Shown here piece after piece: positions 11,339 through 22,489 of a DNA stretch of 64,000 bases. A program made the translations under genes and the position numbers. Where the stretch lies: contig ML661885.1 in assembly GCA_007570785.1 (NCBI GenBank), forward strand, positions 15,008,338-15,072,337. Direction: 5' to 3'. The DNA is from Antilocapra americana (Eukaryota; Chordata; Mammalia; Artiodactyla; Antilocapridae). Each line of letters begins with the position of its first letter. The stretch's first letter is position 1. The notes below the pieces were generated by a model that saw only the letters and a list, made by a program, of their open reading frames with translations, was not told where the DNA came from and made no database searches.

Positions 11339-12589
11339 TGGGTTAAATAAAATATATTATTGAAATCGATTTCACTTGTTTCTTTTTCATCTTTTTAATG
11401 TGCCTACTAGAAAATTTAAGATTATGCCTGTGGCTCACAGTGTATTTCATTTGGACAGTGTTGCTTTAGATAATGTAAGTTAATATGAAATTTATTCCAG
11501 ATGATTTTTACTTTCTCAGAATTTCTTCATTGTTGAAATCTTGTCAGGAAAGTCATGAGAAAAGGTAGTAATTCTGTCACCAAAGCTTAATGCTTACCAT
11601 GGATCTTAAAATCCTACTCTCAAAAATAACTTTCTGCTCCTTAAAAATTAAATGAAAGGGCCATATCTTATGTTTTGGTTGAGTTTCCCTTAATGATGCT
11701 TAAAAATATTATTAACTAATTTGCACTTATTAAAAAGGCTGCCAGTTCTTACAGATTTAACTGAAACAGTTTTAAAAATAACTTTGAGGGAGATATTCTT
11801 CCCAGACATGACTTTTAGAACAAAAGATTGTTTATCTTCTTTTCATTGTCACATCATGCTTTTCATGACCATTTCTACTACTTTTCTACTAATTAAAAGA
11901 GAGATTTATATTATTTGTCAGCAGTATTACATGTTCCATTGTATTTATTGCTTTGTTTACTCTCATGCTGCTATGATACAAACCACAGTTGAAATATTGC
12001 AGGCCCTATAGTTCTATTACATTAATCTTAGATTTATAGCAGAGCATATTATTAAATATTTATGTGGGATGCAAAAGCAATCAATAGCCATATTCTACAG
12101 TGGAAAATCTACAACTGAATAGGTTCAGTATAGTCATTCCCAGCACAGATAGTGGAGAAGCTCCAATAGAATTTGATGGTTAATTTTTCAATCTTATTTC
12201 TCTATGCAAAAGTATTCTATAAATGAATGCCCAAAAACAGGGAGAAAGTATTAACAAACATTTAGTCACTTGTGGTTTTAGAAGTTTGGCCATTTGTGAT
12301 TTATACAGTCAAGACTTGTATCAGGTCACTTTTTAGATGAATATGGATTATTTACTTCAGGGCTTCACATACATAAGATTCAGAAAATAAGTCTATGATT
12401 TTAATGCTTTCTCATTAACACAATGTAGTCATTAACATCAAAAACACTGGCTATTTGACTGTTTGGAGAGTGTTTTCACTAATATATGGTTAATAAATCC
12501 ACCTCTGCATATAGCAATAAGCTTCTTTTCTTTTTTTTCAGTAAATTGAAATCACTGTTTTCTATTCAGTACTATTGAAACAAACACTA
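11339..12589. other. Repeat-free stretch of about 1.25 kb
   Basis: AT-rich with no recognised repeat. A 96-codon frame (11721-12011, plus) has no recognisable domain. Confidence 0.45.
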
Positions 12590-12666
12590 AATTTGGAATC
12601 AGCAGGTTTGGATCCAACAAAGCAGTTGATACTTATTAACTGAGTTATCTTGGGCAACCTTCTTAT

Positions 12667-13066
12667 TCCTCAACCAGATCCCCTTTACTGAGTCAGTACA
12701 TCTGTGCTCAACTGCTCTGAGTGCTGGCTGCTCTCAGAGCCTGTTCACAAAAGTCCCAGAAGAGCTGACTTGCCCAGGCAGTTGCAATCCTGCCCCTTCT
12801 TCACCCAGGGCAGCTTGCATGGGAGTAGAAAAGGTCACCTCCCTTCCTAAAGGTGGGACCAATTCTAGGATGCAACAGACTCCAGAGCTCCCTGAGAGTC
12901 AGGCTGAAGCCATCACCTGCTAGGACCATGTGCTTACATAGCTGTTTTCCCTTGCTCCGTCCTGCTCTCCTCAAAACCCTTCTCCTACAAGTGTACTTCC
13001 AGAACATTACAGAACAAGAATCCCTATCTCAGGCTCACCTCTAGGGAACATGCCCTAAGATTCCAC
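12667..13066. other. Unclassified ~400-bp insert inside the MIR
   Basis: More GC-rich than its surroundings. Its end (CCCTATCTCAGGCTCACCTC, then TAGGGAACATGCCCTAAGA) recalls old retroviral-type LTR ends. No internal proviral sequence or clear TSD was found, so the class is undecided. Confidence 0.5.
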
Positions 13067-13144
13067 CTAACCTCTGAACCTCATTTTCCTTATCTGTAAA
13101 ATGGAAGTAATAGCTGACTAATAGGAACGTGAAACTTTAGTCAT

Positions 13145-13360
13145 GTTGTTTTTTCAGTGGCTAAGTTGTGCCTGACCCTTTGCAACCCCATGGCCTGCAG
13201 CATACCAGGCTTTTCTGTCCTATACTGTTTCCCAGAGTTTGCTCAGATTCATGTTCTTTGAGTCAGTGATACTATTTAACCATCTTATCCTCTGCTGCCC
13301 CTCCTCCTTTTGCTTTCAACCTTTCCCAGCATCAGGGTCTTTTCCAGTGAGTTGGCTCTT
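13145..13360 (-). mobile_element. BovB LINE, 3' end only
   Basis: Antisense BovB end: AGTGGCTAAGTTGTGCCTGA, then CCCAGCATCAGGGTCTTTTC. It is inserted between MIR pieces 2 and 3 and 5'-truncated. Confidence 0.93.
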
Positions 13361-13470
13361 CAAATTCAATGATAAGATCACATTTTATGAAAGTGCTTTG
13401 AATCCTGGAAAGAATTAAACAAATGTTAGCTATTGCTCTGAGCAATATTATTATTAAAACTAATGATAAC

Positions 13471-14282
13471 AAGCTGATTTTTTTCATTCTCTGGGATTGA
13501 CACTTTCCACTCTCCCAAGATGTGCTATATACGCCCCTTTGGGGTGCATCAAAGCTGAAAAACCCTTTTCTGCACCTTCTTATAAGCCTGACTTGAATGG
13601 AAAATTTCCCAGTTGCTTTCAAGTTCTATTTATTTTAAAACTTTAAGTGGTGTTTTTCCATGCAACTAGATGGGTACTTCTGCAATATTCTGCTTTCTTA
13701 TCTCACCCTCCCTACTATGGGATATCATTCTCTGATTAGTGTAAACAAAAAAAAAATTGACAAATCATCCATAAGTCTAAAACATTTCCTTCCAGTTAAA
13801 TTAGAAACATTTAAGGCTATTTTGCTTCAATTCTTAAAAGATTTTTACTTACTTATAGGATATTTATTTACTTAGTTATTCACAGCATCTAATTGCTTCC
13901 TGAACTGGTCAGCCTTAATCAGGAAAGATAATATGTCATTCCTATAGCTGAACCTAAACACCTTTGGAATATTATGCATTTTCCCTAAAAAGGAAAAATA
14001 AAATTCCTCCATGAGCAGTAGGCAAATGCAACTCAGACAATATTCAGATGTCCATTATATTTTTTAAGTGTTACAAAAAAGCTATTTAAAATTTAACTTT
14101 TGATGTTCATTTTTAGTCTAAAGACTGTGCTGCTTTATGAAGGCTGACCTCAAACCAGCACTTTTTCAGATTTTTGCATTGCCTTAAAAATACAGAATTC
14201 ATTCTTTAAGCTTCATGTTTATCTGGATGCCAAGCAGTGTTTTAAAAACCTGGTGTTCAGAAACATAAGGAATGCCCACCTG
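13471..14282. other. Repeat-free AT-rich stretch
   Basis: No gene or repeat recognised. Confidence 0.45.
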
Positions 14283-14400
14283 GGACTTCCCTGGTGGTCC
14301 AGTGGTTAAGACTGAGCTTCTACTGCAAGGATGGGTTCAATCCCTGGTCAGGGAACCAACATCCACATGCTGTGCAGTACAGCCACAAAACAAAAAAAAA
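14283..14400 (+). mobile_element. CHR-type SINE
   Basis: GGACTTCCCTGGTGGTCCAG, CAATCCCTGGTCAGGGAACC, then an A-run tail. Confidence 0.94.
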
Positions 14401-15159
14401 TCCCACCCTCTTCATGCCTGCAGTGTAGACAGTGAGACCAACTGAACCAGAGAATGAGTCTATGTAATTGTGACTGGCGCTGTGAAAAGACTGGACATCA
14501 TGTAATCCCTACTTATCAGAGGAAGCTTCCCAAAGAAGGGATCATTAAGCTGATACTGGAGGAAACATAGGAAAGTAGAGAAAAGAAGAGTGTTTGAAAC
14601 ATTCTTGTGAGTGCTTCACAAGATAAGCATGTGAAAAACTACTGTGGTAGGAGGGAAGGTCCTAGGTAAAGCTAGAGGGCCTGAGATGATGCCAAGCATC
14701 AAGTCTAAGAGCAGTAACCCTTTGCTCTTAGCAAAACTAACAGCAGAATTTAAAAAGGGAAGAAAATCATTCAACTAGGAGTCATCTCAAACCAATGAAA
14801 ATGTATTTTGTGTCCACTGTATGCAAGGAGGCTGTGCTCTTTGAGTGCAGCAGGCCTTCAGTAGGGACACACTCATACTTCTCAGCACCATTGAACTCAT
14901 CCTTCTAGGGCAGTAACTTCCACAGGTCCCTCCAGTGCCTTTCAGAGGTCACCCTTAGTCCATCTTGAATTGCTCTAAAGCAACACCAAGGCAACTAAAA
15001 GCAGTTAGAACTTCATCATACAGCTACATTTGTTAAGACTAAAATCTATTCTTCTCTGTAATATGGAAGTCAGGAGAGAAGACGGCAGAGTAGAAAGACC
15101 TAGATAACAATGCCCAACATTGTAGTTTGGTTTTGCATACAGAGCTCTTCAAGACTGGA
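14401..15159. other. Unassigned, possibly ancient repeat in part
   Basis: Between about 14500 and 14650, GGAAGCTTCCCAAAGAAGGG and the following purine-rich text resemble an old interspersed repeat, but too weakly to name. Confidence 0.35.
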
Positions 15160-15548
15160 CTGTCTCTCCACCTCCATGATTCATTTCTGCCTGCATCATT
15201 ACGTTCCTACAACTCCAGACTGCTTTTCGTTTCACCAAAGTTGTCGTCAGAGTTGGCACAGGCCATGATATTTCTAGCTTCTGGCTCTTCCTTTCCATCA
15301 ACACTCAGGTCAGAAAACCCTCCCCAAGAAAGCCTTTCTTAGCCTCCCACTGCCCCATCCCACACCGGTTATCTGCCACTATTCTGTGTCCCAATGTCAT
15401 CCTTTTGTATTCTTTGTTGAATTTTCCATGATGTTTAAAATTATACAGTTAGATATCTGTAACTCCATACTAGATTAGATCTGAAGTTCCACGAAAGCAA
15501 ATCCTGATCCATTCTGTCTTTGTATCTCTAGAGACTAGCATAACTAGT
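15160..15548 (+). mobile_element. L2 LINE relic
   Basis: Order and wording follow the L2 3' region: AACACTCAGGTCAGAAAACC, AGAAAGCCTTTCTTAGCCTC, then AAGTTCCACGAAAGCAAATC and TTTGTATCTCTAGAGACTAG. It is diverged and non-coding; the 71-codon frame at 15127-15342 lies within it. Confidence 0.7.
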
Positions 15549-15646
15549 CATTGGACACAACTAAGCGGCTGAGCAACTAACACTAAGCAGGCAGTGAGTC
15601 AGTTCACTCCCCAGACCACTGAATCAACTGTCCAGGAATCTAGATC

Positions 15647-15958
15647 CACACTGTCAAATGGAAACATAATAACACAAGACATATTTTCAAATTTCTAGAA
15701 GCCACATCATCAAAAATGTAAAAAAATAAACCAATGAAATTAACATTAACAGTATATTTTCTTTAGCCCAATATATTCAATATATTCTCACTTTCAATGT
15801 GTAAACAATACAAAAATTAGTAATATTTCTCTTTTTTGCTAAGTGTCTGAGATCTAGTGCATACTTAAAATTCACAGAGTATCTCCATTTGGACTCATCA
15901 CATTTGAAGTCCTCAGTAGCCACACAATGCTAGTGGCCACTACATTGGACAGTGTAGG
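15647..15958 (+). mobile_element. MER33-like hAT (Charlie) DNA transposon
   Basis: Non-autonomous element of about 310 bp with inverted ends: CACACTGTCAAATGG at the left against CATTGGACAGTGTAGG at the right. The interior reads TCTAGAAGCCACATCATC, GCCCAATATATTCAATATAT and AGTAGCCACACAATG. The flanking octamers TCTAGATC (15639-15646) and TCTAGACA (15959-15966) agree at 6 of 8 positions, consistent with a decayed hAT TSD. The family name is from memory. Confidence 0.8.
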
Positions 15959-16199
15959 TCTAGACAGCATCTAGGTAAGGCCAGTAACAACAACCACGAA
16001 AACCCTGGGAACAAGTTAACAGAGCTGACATAGACCTCACTGAAAAAAGCTTGAAGGAGTTAACTGAGAATTTAGAGGTTTGGATTATCTGATTTGACTT
16101 TCTGTGCTGATGGGACAAAATTTTACATCAGTTTCTACATAATATCTGGTGATAGCTTAAGGATTATTATCACTGGGAAAAAGTCAGGATTTCCTCTAT

Positions 16200-16558
16200 T
16201 CTTTTTTTTTATTATTGGTTTTGCCATACAATGACGTGATATCGCCATGGGTGTACATATGCTCCCCCTCCAGAACTCCCCTCCCTTCTCCCTCCCGACT
16301 CCCCCCCCCCGCCCCGGGAAATCTCGGTGCACCAGCCCCGAGCAACAATCCTGGGCTGGCGATTGATTTCACATCTGATACTTAACATGTTTCAATGCCA
16401 TTCTCCCAAATCATCCCACCCCTGCCCTCATCCACAGAGTCCACGAGTCTGTTCTATACGTCTGCGTTCCTTTTGCTGTCTCGCATGCTGGGTTCTCGTT
16501 ACCATCTTTCTAAATTCCATATATATGCGTTAATATACTGTATCACTTTTCTTGATTC
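16200..16558 (-). mobile_element. L1 3' UTR, ruminant type
   Basis: Antisense with a T-run at its start, then GTTTTGCCATACAATGACGT, a C-run (ACTCCCCCCCCCCGCC), AATGCCATTCTCCCAAATCA and TAAATTCCATATATATGCGT. CpGs are retained, suggesting a fairly young insertion. Confidence 0.93.
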
Positions 16559-16934
16559 TGAAACTGCAGGTGACATGAGACAGCTGGATGCAGTTACAAG
16601 GCATTGTACAATGCAATGATATTTTAAGTTCTAAAAGGTAATATTCATATTTCATGGGGGAAGCCAACCACTGGAACATTTTGCTAGTAATACCATTTCT
16701 TCCCTTGTTCCCAGAATCAGCTCTATAGCTTATCTTGTTTGATCAGCTTATTACTATCATAGAGAGACTGAGATTCAAACAAGCAGCCTGCTTCCCTTCC
16801 CCGACCAGAGAAATACATGGAAACACAGAACTAAACAACATGAATAGAAAGACATTGAGTTTCTTTAATATGCCTACTCATCCTTTGCATCTGGTTTGAG
16901 GACTGACATGTATTTATTGAGAAATAGAATCTTT
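16559..16934. other. Unassigned stretch
   Basis: Nothing recognised. Confidence 0.35.
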
Positions 16935-17279
16935 TTTCATTCATTCTTTTACTCATTTGTTCAATGAATATTTATTGAGCTCTTATTATGTGCAGATCTT
17001 GTGTTGGGCCCTGGGACTCTACAATACCTGCCCTGGAGGAGCATAGAGCCTTTGGGGGAAGTCAGGCACTTAACCAATCAGTGATACACATGGTGAAATG
17101 TTAGAAAGCTTTTAGTTACAGGATGGAACCCAATCCGGGGGTCAGAGAAGGCATACGGAGGAGAGGTTATTAAGATGAGAACTGCAGGATGAGTGGAGCT
17201 TACCAGTTGGGTAGAAAGGGTCAGAACAGTCCAGGAAAAGGCAAGAGTTTGCAGAAGACTCAAATTTAAGAGAGTCCAT
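16935..17279 (+). repeat. Ancient mammalian interspersed repeat
   Basis: CAATGAATATTTATTGAGCT, TTGGGCCCTGGGACTCTACA, CTGCCCTGGAGGAGC and later AACTGCAGGATGAGTGG match a widespread old repeat whose family I cannot name. It seems to resume at 17417-17580 and 17878-17950 around younger SINEs. Confidence 0.6.
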
Positions 17280-17416
17280 GGTTGGGAAGATCTCCTGGAG
17301 AAGGGAATGGCTACCCACCCAAGTATTCTTGCCTGGAGAATACTATGGACAGAGTAGCCTGGCAGGCTACCGTCCACAAGATCCCAAAGAGTCAGACACG
17401 ACTGAATGACCCACAC
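17280..17416 (+). mobile_element. BovA-type SINE fragment
   Basis: Carries GGTTGGGAAGATCTCCTGGA through AGTCAGACACGACTGAATGA. The tRNA-like head is missing. Confidence 0.88.
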
Positions 17417-17593
17417 ATGGTGGTCTTGGCTTCTGGAAGCTTCCAGTCTTTCTAGAAACTGGAAGAAGTTTGTTACAAGTGGAGGGTAGAATGTAAGGGT
17501 AGGTTGGTGGTTAGTACAACTGGAAGAGGAGGCCAGAGGTCAGATCACAAAGAGACAAAAATGTTAAAATGACAGGTGCTAGAGATGATTGGT

Positions 17594-17864
17594 CAGAGAA
17601 GGCAATGGCACCCCACTCCAGTACTCTTGCCTGGAAAATCCCATGGACGGAGGAGCCTGGTAGGCTGCAATCCATGGGGTCGTGAAGAATCAGACATGAC
17701 TGAGCAACTTCACTTCACTTTTCACTTGCATGCATTGGAGAAGGAAATGGCAACCCACTCCAGCGTTCTTGCCTGGAGAATCCCAGGGTCGGAGGAGCCT
17801 GGTGGGCTGCCATCTATGGGGTCGCACAGAGTCAGACACAACTGAATGACTTAGCAGCAGCAGC
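17594..17864 (+). mobile_element. Bov-A2 SINE (BovA dimer)
   Basis: Two BovA monomers in tandem (17594-17727 and 17735-17850) are joined by a TTCACTTTTCACTTGCATGC linker and end in (AGC)n. The flanks are AGAGATGATTGGT (17581-17593) and AGAGATGGTTGGT (17865-17877), a 12/13 match. There is no tRNA-like head, as expected for Bov-A2. Confidence 0.96.
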
Positions 17865-18129
17865 AGAGATGGTTGGTGGCAATCAGTTAACATGACTGGA
17901 GTTGGGGAAAGTGTGGTGAGGTGTCTGCCTGGAGATGGAAGTGGGTAGGTGAAACAGAAAACACAGAGCGAGAGGACAGGCAGTACAGATGAAAGGAAAA
18001 GAAGAATGAAGATTTTTTATAATAATGGGATTTCATTAATCGCAGTGAAAAGACTGGGTTTAACCCAATTATTAAAGTGCAGTACCCTTGGAAGGAAGAT
18101 ACATTGACTGAAAAACAGGATATTTCAGG

Positions 18130-18295
18130 CTCTGTGAGTATATTATCTTATTTGATTCTCCCAACAGGGTATTTTGCAATAAAGAAACTGAAACTCAGAG
18201 TGGTTTTGTAACTTGCCCAAGGTTACATGTTAATAGGTGGTACACAAAGGATGTAAATTCAGATCTGTCAAGCCACAGTGCCTGGTCTTTCCGCC
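18130..18295 (-). mobile_element. MIR SINE relic
   Basis: Antisense MIR: TATTATCTTATTTGATTCTC, AAGAAACTGAAACTCAGAGT, GTAACTTGCCCAAGGTTACA. Confidence 0.88.
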
Positions 18296-18330
18296 AGGCC
18301 CATCAGAAAAGGGAATCTTAGCCGATCTTT

Positions 18331-18575
18331 GTTTTGTTTTTTTTTAAATTTAAATGTTTCTTTTGTTTTCTTTTACATATATATATATTATTCATATATT
18401 TATTTTTTCTTTACATTATCGTGTTGGTTTTGCCATACATTGACATGAATCCGCCATGGGTATACATGTGTTCCCCTTCCAGAACCCTCTCCCACCTCCC
18501 TCCCGATTCCATCTCTCTGGATCATCCCAGTGCACCAGCCCTGAGCACCCTGTATCATGCATCAAACCTGGGCTG
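18331..18575 (-). mobile_element. L1 3' UTR insertion, 5'-truncated
   Basis: A T-rich start, then GGTTTTGCCATACATTGACA, ATCATCCCAGTGCACCAGCC. The TSD pair CTTAGCCGATCTTT (18317-18330) and CTTAGCCAATCTTT (18576-18589) agrees at 13 of 14. Confidence 0.95.
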
Positions 18576-18589
18576 CTTAGCCAATCTTT

Positions 18590-19945
18590 AAAGAGTAACA
18601 TTTAGAGTTAAAATGGAGTTCGGTCTCTGACATTTAAAGTTGTATTGGAAAAGTTGTTAAACCTTTTGTTTGGCCTCAGTGTTAAAATTGAAGATTTTAC
18701 CAGTTCCATTACCTTTCTACATGCACAACAAGTCTTAAGATAACATACAAATAATGCTTTGAACTGGCAGAAAGAATGGTGACACAAATCCACATATTGA
18801 TTCTTACATTTCTAAATCACCTATTTCCCATTTTTAAAAATAAGAACATGTCTTAAAATATGTTAAAAAGAGTCACCAAATTAAATTGCATCATCCCAAT
18901 AATATTTTATGAGATATACATTATAATTTTAAGATACATCTTAAAAGAAGACCATAATCAAGTCCATTAAGAAAAGCACTGCACTAATTTTATAACAAGA
19001 AGAGTTCTTTTTCCAGGAAAAAAGGAATGCTTGGATCAGGAAGAACTTTATGATATGCATTGAGCCTTTTTTTTTTATTGAGGTCATTAAATAATTTTCC
19101 ATACCTGCATTTTTAAAGTATGAGGGTACAGACACTGAGTAGGAATATTCTCACTTTGCAGAGCTAAACTGGATGCACAAACTTGCTTTTATCTGAAGCT
19201 TAACACTGTCCTCGCAGCCCTTTTGTAAAATGAACCTTATCTGGAAAAGATCTGGAAACAAGGTGGGCAGTATATGAGGTTTCAAGATAGTTGTCACAGT
19301 ATTTCTCTAAGGCATCCTCACTGGGACCTACTAGGATTACCAGTGGCCTTGCAAAGTGACTTCTAGGGCACCTCCTGGGAATCTGGCTTTTATTGTGGTT
19401 TCTTCTCCTCCTGTGAGTGCATATTGTCTTACACTTCTATGAGCTCCTCCTCTGCCTGGTAACCTTCCCTAAATAAAGGAAATTCTCCAAAGGGAATAAT
19501 GTTCTGTTTTCTGCACCCTTTATCTCATGTAAATTACTCTTGGCTTCAAGAATGGAGCTTTTAATCTTGTTTTCCCCCATCACAGATATAGAATTACAAA
19601 ATGCTGAACAATTATCCCTGCAAAATGTCCTCTTAGATGGACCCTAAAATCTTTGGTTTTCCCAATAATACCTCCAATTTTTAAATCACGAGTCTCCTAA
19701 GGAAAAAAATAATCTCATTGTGAATCCAGGACACAAAAGAGTTTGGTCTCCCTAGTTCCCTATAAGAAAGAAAGAGGGTAGAGTGGTTTGTTATGATTAT
19801 TGCCATCTTGTAGAGGAAGAAGCATCAAAAGAAATTAATTCAAGATTCAAGACTCATCAAGGGATAGCAAGCAAAATGGAAAGTACTAGTGTGGGATACC
19901 ATGAAGCACTCTCTTCTTGTAAGTGTTCAATGTTTTGGTGACTTT
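18590..19945. other. Repeat-free stretch of about 1.35 kb
   Basis: The longest repeat-free run in the first 20 kb. No gene, RNA or repeat recognised. Confidence 0.45.
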
Positions 19946-20062
19946 TTTTTTTCCACTATGCCACATGAGATGTGAGATTCTAGTTCCCCTTCTGAAGATA
20001 AAACCGTTGCCCCCTAAATTGAGAACACAGAGTCCTTACCATTTGGCCATCAGCAAAGCCCT
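19946..20062 (-). mobile_element. CHR-type SINE, degenerate
   Basis: T-run then ATGCCACATGAGATGTGAGA, CTAGTTCCCCTTCTGAAGAT, AACACAGAGTCCTTACCATT. Strongly diverged but colinear with other antisense CHR copies. Confidence 0.75.
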
Positions 20063-20609
20063 TGATGACTTTTGTAAATAACAGCTTTATTAAGATATAA
20101 TTCACATCCCATACAGTTCACCCATTTAAAATGTACAAGTCAGTGTTTGTTAGTATAGTCAAAGAGTTGTGCATTCATCATCACAATCAATTTTAGAACA
20201 TTTTCATTACCTGTAAAAGAAACTCTGTATCGCTTAGCCATCACCCTCCAATTTCTCTATCTCCCTTGCCAGCCCTCAGTCATTTCAGTTCACTTCAGCC
20301 ACTCAGTTATGCCCGACTCTTTGTGACCCCATGAACTGCAGCACGCCAGGCCTCCTTGTCCATCACCAACTCCCAGAGTTCACCCAAACCCATGTCCATT
20401 GAGTCGGTGATGCCATCCAGCCACCTCATCCTCTGTCGTCCTCTTCTCCTCCTGCCCCCAATCCTTCCCAGCATCAGGGTCTTTTCCAATGACTCAACTC
20501 TTCGCATGAGGTGGCCAAAGTATTGCAGTTTCAGCTTCAACATCAGTCCTTCTAATTAACACCGAGGACTGATCTCCTTTAGGATGGACTGGTTGGATCT
20601 CCTTGCAGT

Positions 20610-20936
20610 TCAAGGGACTCTCAAGAGTCTTCTCCAACACCACAGTTCAGAAGCATCAGTTCTTCGGTGCTCAGCTTTCTTCACTGTCCAACTCTCACAT
20701 CCATACATGACTACTGGAAAAACCATAGCCTTGACTAGATGGACCTTTGTTGGCAAAGTAATGTCTCTTGTTTTAACTATGCTATCTAGGTTGGTCATAA
20801 CTTTCCTTCCAAGGGCTAAGCATCTTTTAATTTCATAGCTGCAATCACCATCTGCAGTGATTTTGGAGCCCCAAAAAATAAAGTCTGACACTGTTTCCCC
20901 ATCTACATCCCATGAAGTGATGGCACCAGATGCCAT
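20610..20936 (-). pseudogene. BovB ORF2 C-terminal remnant
   Basis: 108 codons from the region after the reverse-transcriptase core. Phrases include DGETVSDFIFWGSKITADGD and CSYEIKRCLALGRKVMTNLD, shared with the other BovB copies here. It is out of frame with the upstream RT remnant, so it is part of a dead copy. The stretch 20307-20543 ([19 protein letters not shown]) continues it in another frame. Confidence 0.9.
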
Positions 20937-20981
20937 GATCTTAGTTTTCTGAATATTGAGCTTTAAGCCAATTTTTTCACT

Positions 20982-21482
20982 CTACTCTTTCACTTTCATC
21001 AAGAGGCTTTTTAGTTCCTCTTCACTTTCTGCCATAAAGGTGGTATCATCTGCATATCTGAGGTTATTGATATTTTTCCCGGCAATCTTGATGCCAGCTT
21101 GTGCTTCCTCCAGCCCAGCATTTTTCATGATGTATTCTGCATATAAGTTAAATAAGCAGGGTGACAATATACAGCCTTGATGTACTCCTTTGCCTATTTG
21201 GAACCAGTCTGTTGTTCCATTTCCAGTTCTAACTGTTGCTTTCTGACCTGCATACAGGTTTCTCAAGAGGCAGGTCAGGTGGTCTGGTATTCCCATCTCT
21301 TGAAGAATTTTCCACAGTTTACTGTGATCCACACAGTCAAAGGCTTTGGCATAGTCAATAAAGCAGAAATAGATGTTTTTCTGGAACTCTCTTGATTTTT
21401 TTGATGGTCCAGCAGATGTTGGCAACTTGATCTCTGGTTCCTCTGCCTTTTCTAAAACCAGCTTGAACATCTGGAAGTTCAT
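20982..21482 (-). pseudogene. BovB reverse transcriptase core, frameshifted
   Basis: 166 codons carry RT motif A (DYAKAFDCVDH), motif B (KGVHQGCILSPCLFNLYAEY) and motif C with the catalytic YADD box (NNLRYADDTTFMAE). All three catalytic aspartates are visible. The frame starts at an internal methionine and overlaps the previous RT segment in a different frame, so the protein is broken by a frameshift near 21,400. This is a relic, not a host gene. Confidence 0.93.
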
Positions 21483-22044
21483 TGTTCACAGATTGCTGAA
21501 GCCTGGCTTGGAGAATTTTAAGTATTACTTTACTAGCGTGTGAGATTAGTACAACTGTGTGGTAGTTGGAGCATTCTTTGGCATTGCCCTTCTTTGGGAT
21601 TGGAATGAAAACTGACCTTTCCCAGTCCTGTGGCCATTGCTGAGCTTTCCAAATTTGCTGGCATATTGAGTGCAGCACTTTCACAGAATCATCTTTGAGG
21701 ATTTGAAATAGCTCAACTGGAATTCCATCACCTCCACTAGCTTTGTTCATTGAGATGCTTTCTAAGACCCACTTGACTTCACATTCCAGGATGTCTGGCT
21801 TTAGGTGAGTGATCATACCATCGTGATTATCTGGGTCATGAAGACCTTTCTTGTACAGTTCTTCTGTGTATTCTTGCCACCTCTTCTTAATATCTTCTGC
21901 TTCTGTTAGGTCCATACCATTTCTGTCCTTTATCGAGCTCATCTTTGCATGAAATCTTCCCTTGGTATCTCTAATTTTCTCGAAGAGCTCTCTAGTCTTT
22001 CCCATTCTATCGTTTTCCTCTATTTCCTTGCCAGCCCTACACAA
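21355..22044 (-). pseudogene. BovB reverse transcriptase N-terminal half
   Basis: The longest open frame in the window (229 codons). It contains KKRWQEYTEELYKKGLHDPD, GDGIPVELFQILKDDSVKVL (RT motif 1), SVFIPIPKKGNAKECSNYH and QAGFRKGRGTRDQVANICW (motif 2). Its first six or so codons lie in flanking L1M and TSD sequence, so the apparent start Met is not the element's own. It ends where the frame shifts before motif A. Confidence 0.92.
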
Positions 22045-22300
22045 CCATTAATCTACTTTCTATCTCTATAGATTTGCCAGTTGTGGGCATTTCATACAAA
22101 TGGAATCATACAGTATGCAGCCTTTTGTACCTGGCTTCTTTCACATAAGATAATGGTTTCAGAATTCACTCATAATGTAGCACGTATCAGTACTTTAGTT
22201 CTTGTTATTGACAAATAATATTCCATTGTATAGATCTACCACATTTTATTTATGTGTTCATCAACTAATGGACATTTGGGTTATTTCTACATTTGGTTTT

Positions 22301-22489
22301 GGGTTTCCCTGATAGCTCAGTTGGTAAAGAATCTGCCTGCGATGCAGGAGACCTTGTTTCAATTCCTTGGTCTGGAAGATCTGCTGGAGAAGGGATAGGC
22401 TACCCACTCCAGTATTCTGGCCTGGAGAATTCCATGGACTGTATAGTTCACGGAGTCGCAAAGAGTTGGACATGACTGAGTGACTTTCC
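22301..22489 (+). mobile_element. Bov-tA SINE in the L1M host
   Basis: GGGTTTCCCTGATAGCTCAG through GACATGACTGAGTGAC. L1M text is continuous across it. The flanks TTTCTACATTTGG and TTTACCTTTTGG form an imperfect TSD. Confidence 0.94.

Larger units (their letters stand above)
12590..13470 (+). mobile_element. MIR SINE split into three pieces
   Basis: Piece 1 (12590-12666) holds the MIR head and core, ending TATCTTGGGCAACCTTCTTA. Piece 2 (13067-13140) resumes with CCTCATTTTCCTTATCTGTA and AAATGGAAGTAATAG. Piece 3 (13361-13470) holds the tail, AAGTGCTTTGAATCC, then AAATGTTAGCTATT. The pieces are colinear, so the two intervening blocks were inserted later. Confidence 0.85.
20277..22025 (-). mobile_element. 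BovB LINE, 1.75 kb, 5'-truncated
   Basis: The left end is the BovB 3' terminus (tandem TTCAGTTCACTTCAG, no poly-A, as usual for RTE elements). The right end stops inside ORF2. A 13-bp duplication CCTTGCCAGCCCT at 20264-20276 and 22026-22038 lies within the L1M host. The coding part is shifted between frames at several points, so no complete reverse transcriptase can be made; the endonuclease domain is absent. Confidence 0.97.

Noticed and set aside
16135..16533. Open frames near 16.2-16.5 kb
   Set aside because: They fall inside an antisense L1 3' UTR.
21355..22044. 229-codon minus-strand frame as a host gene
   Set aside because: It is BovB reverse transcriptase; its apparent start lies in flanking L1 and TSD sequence and it is frameshifted before motif A.
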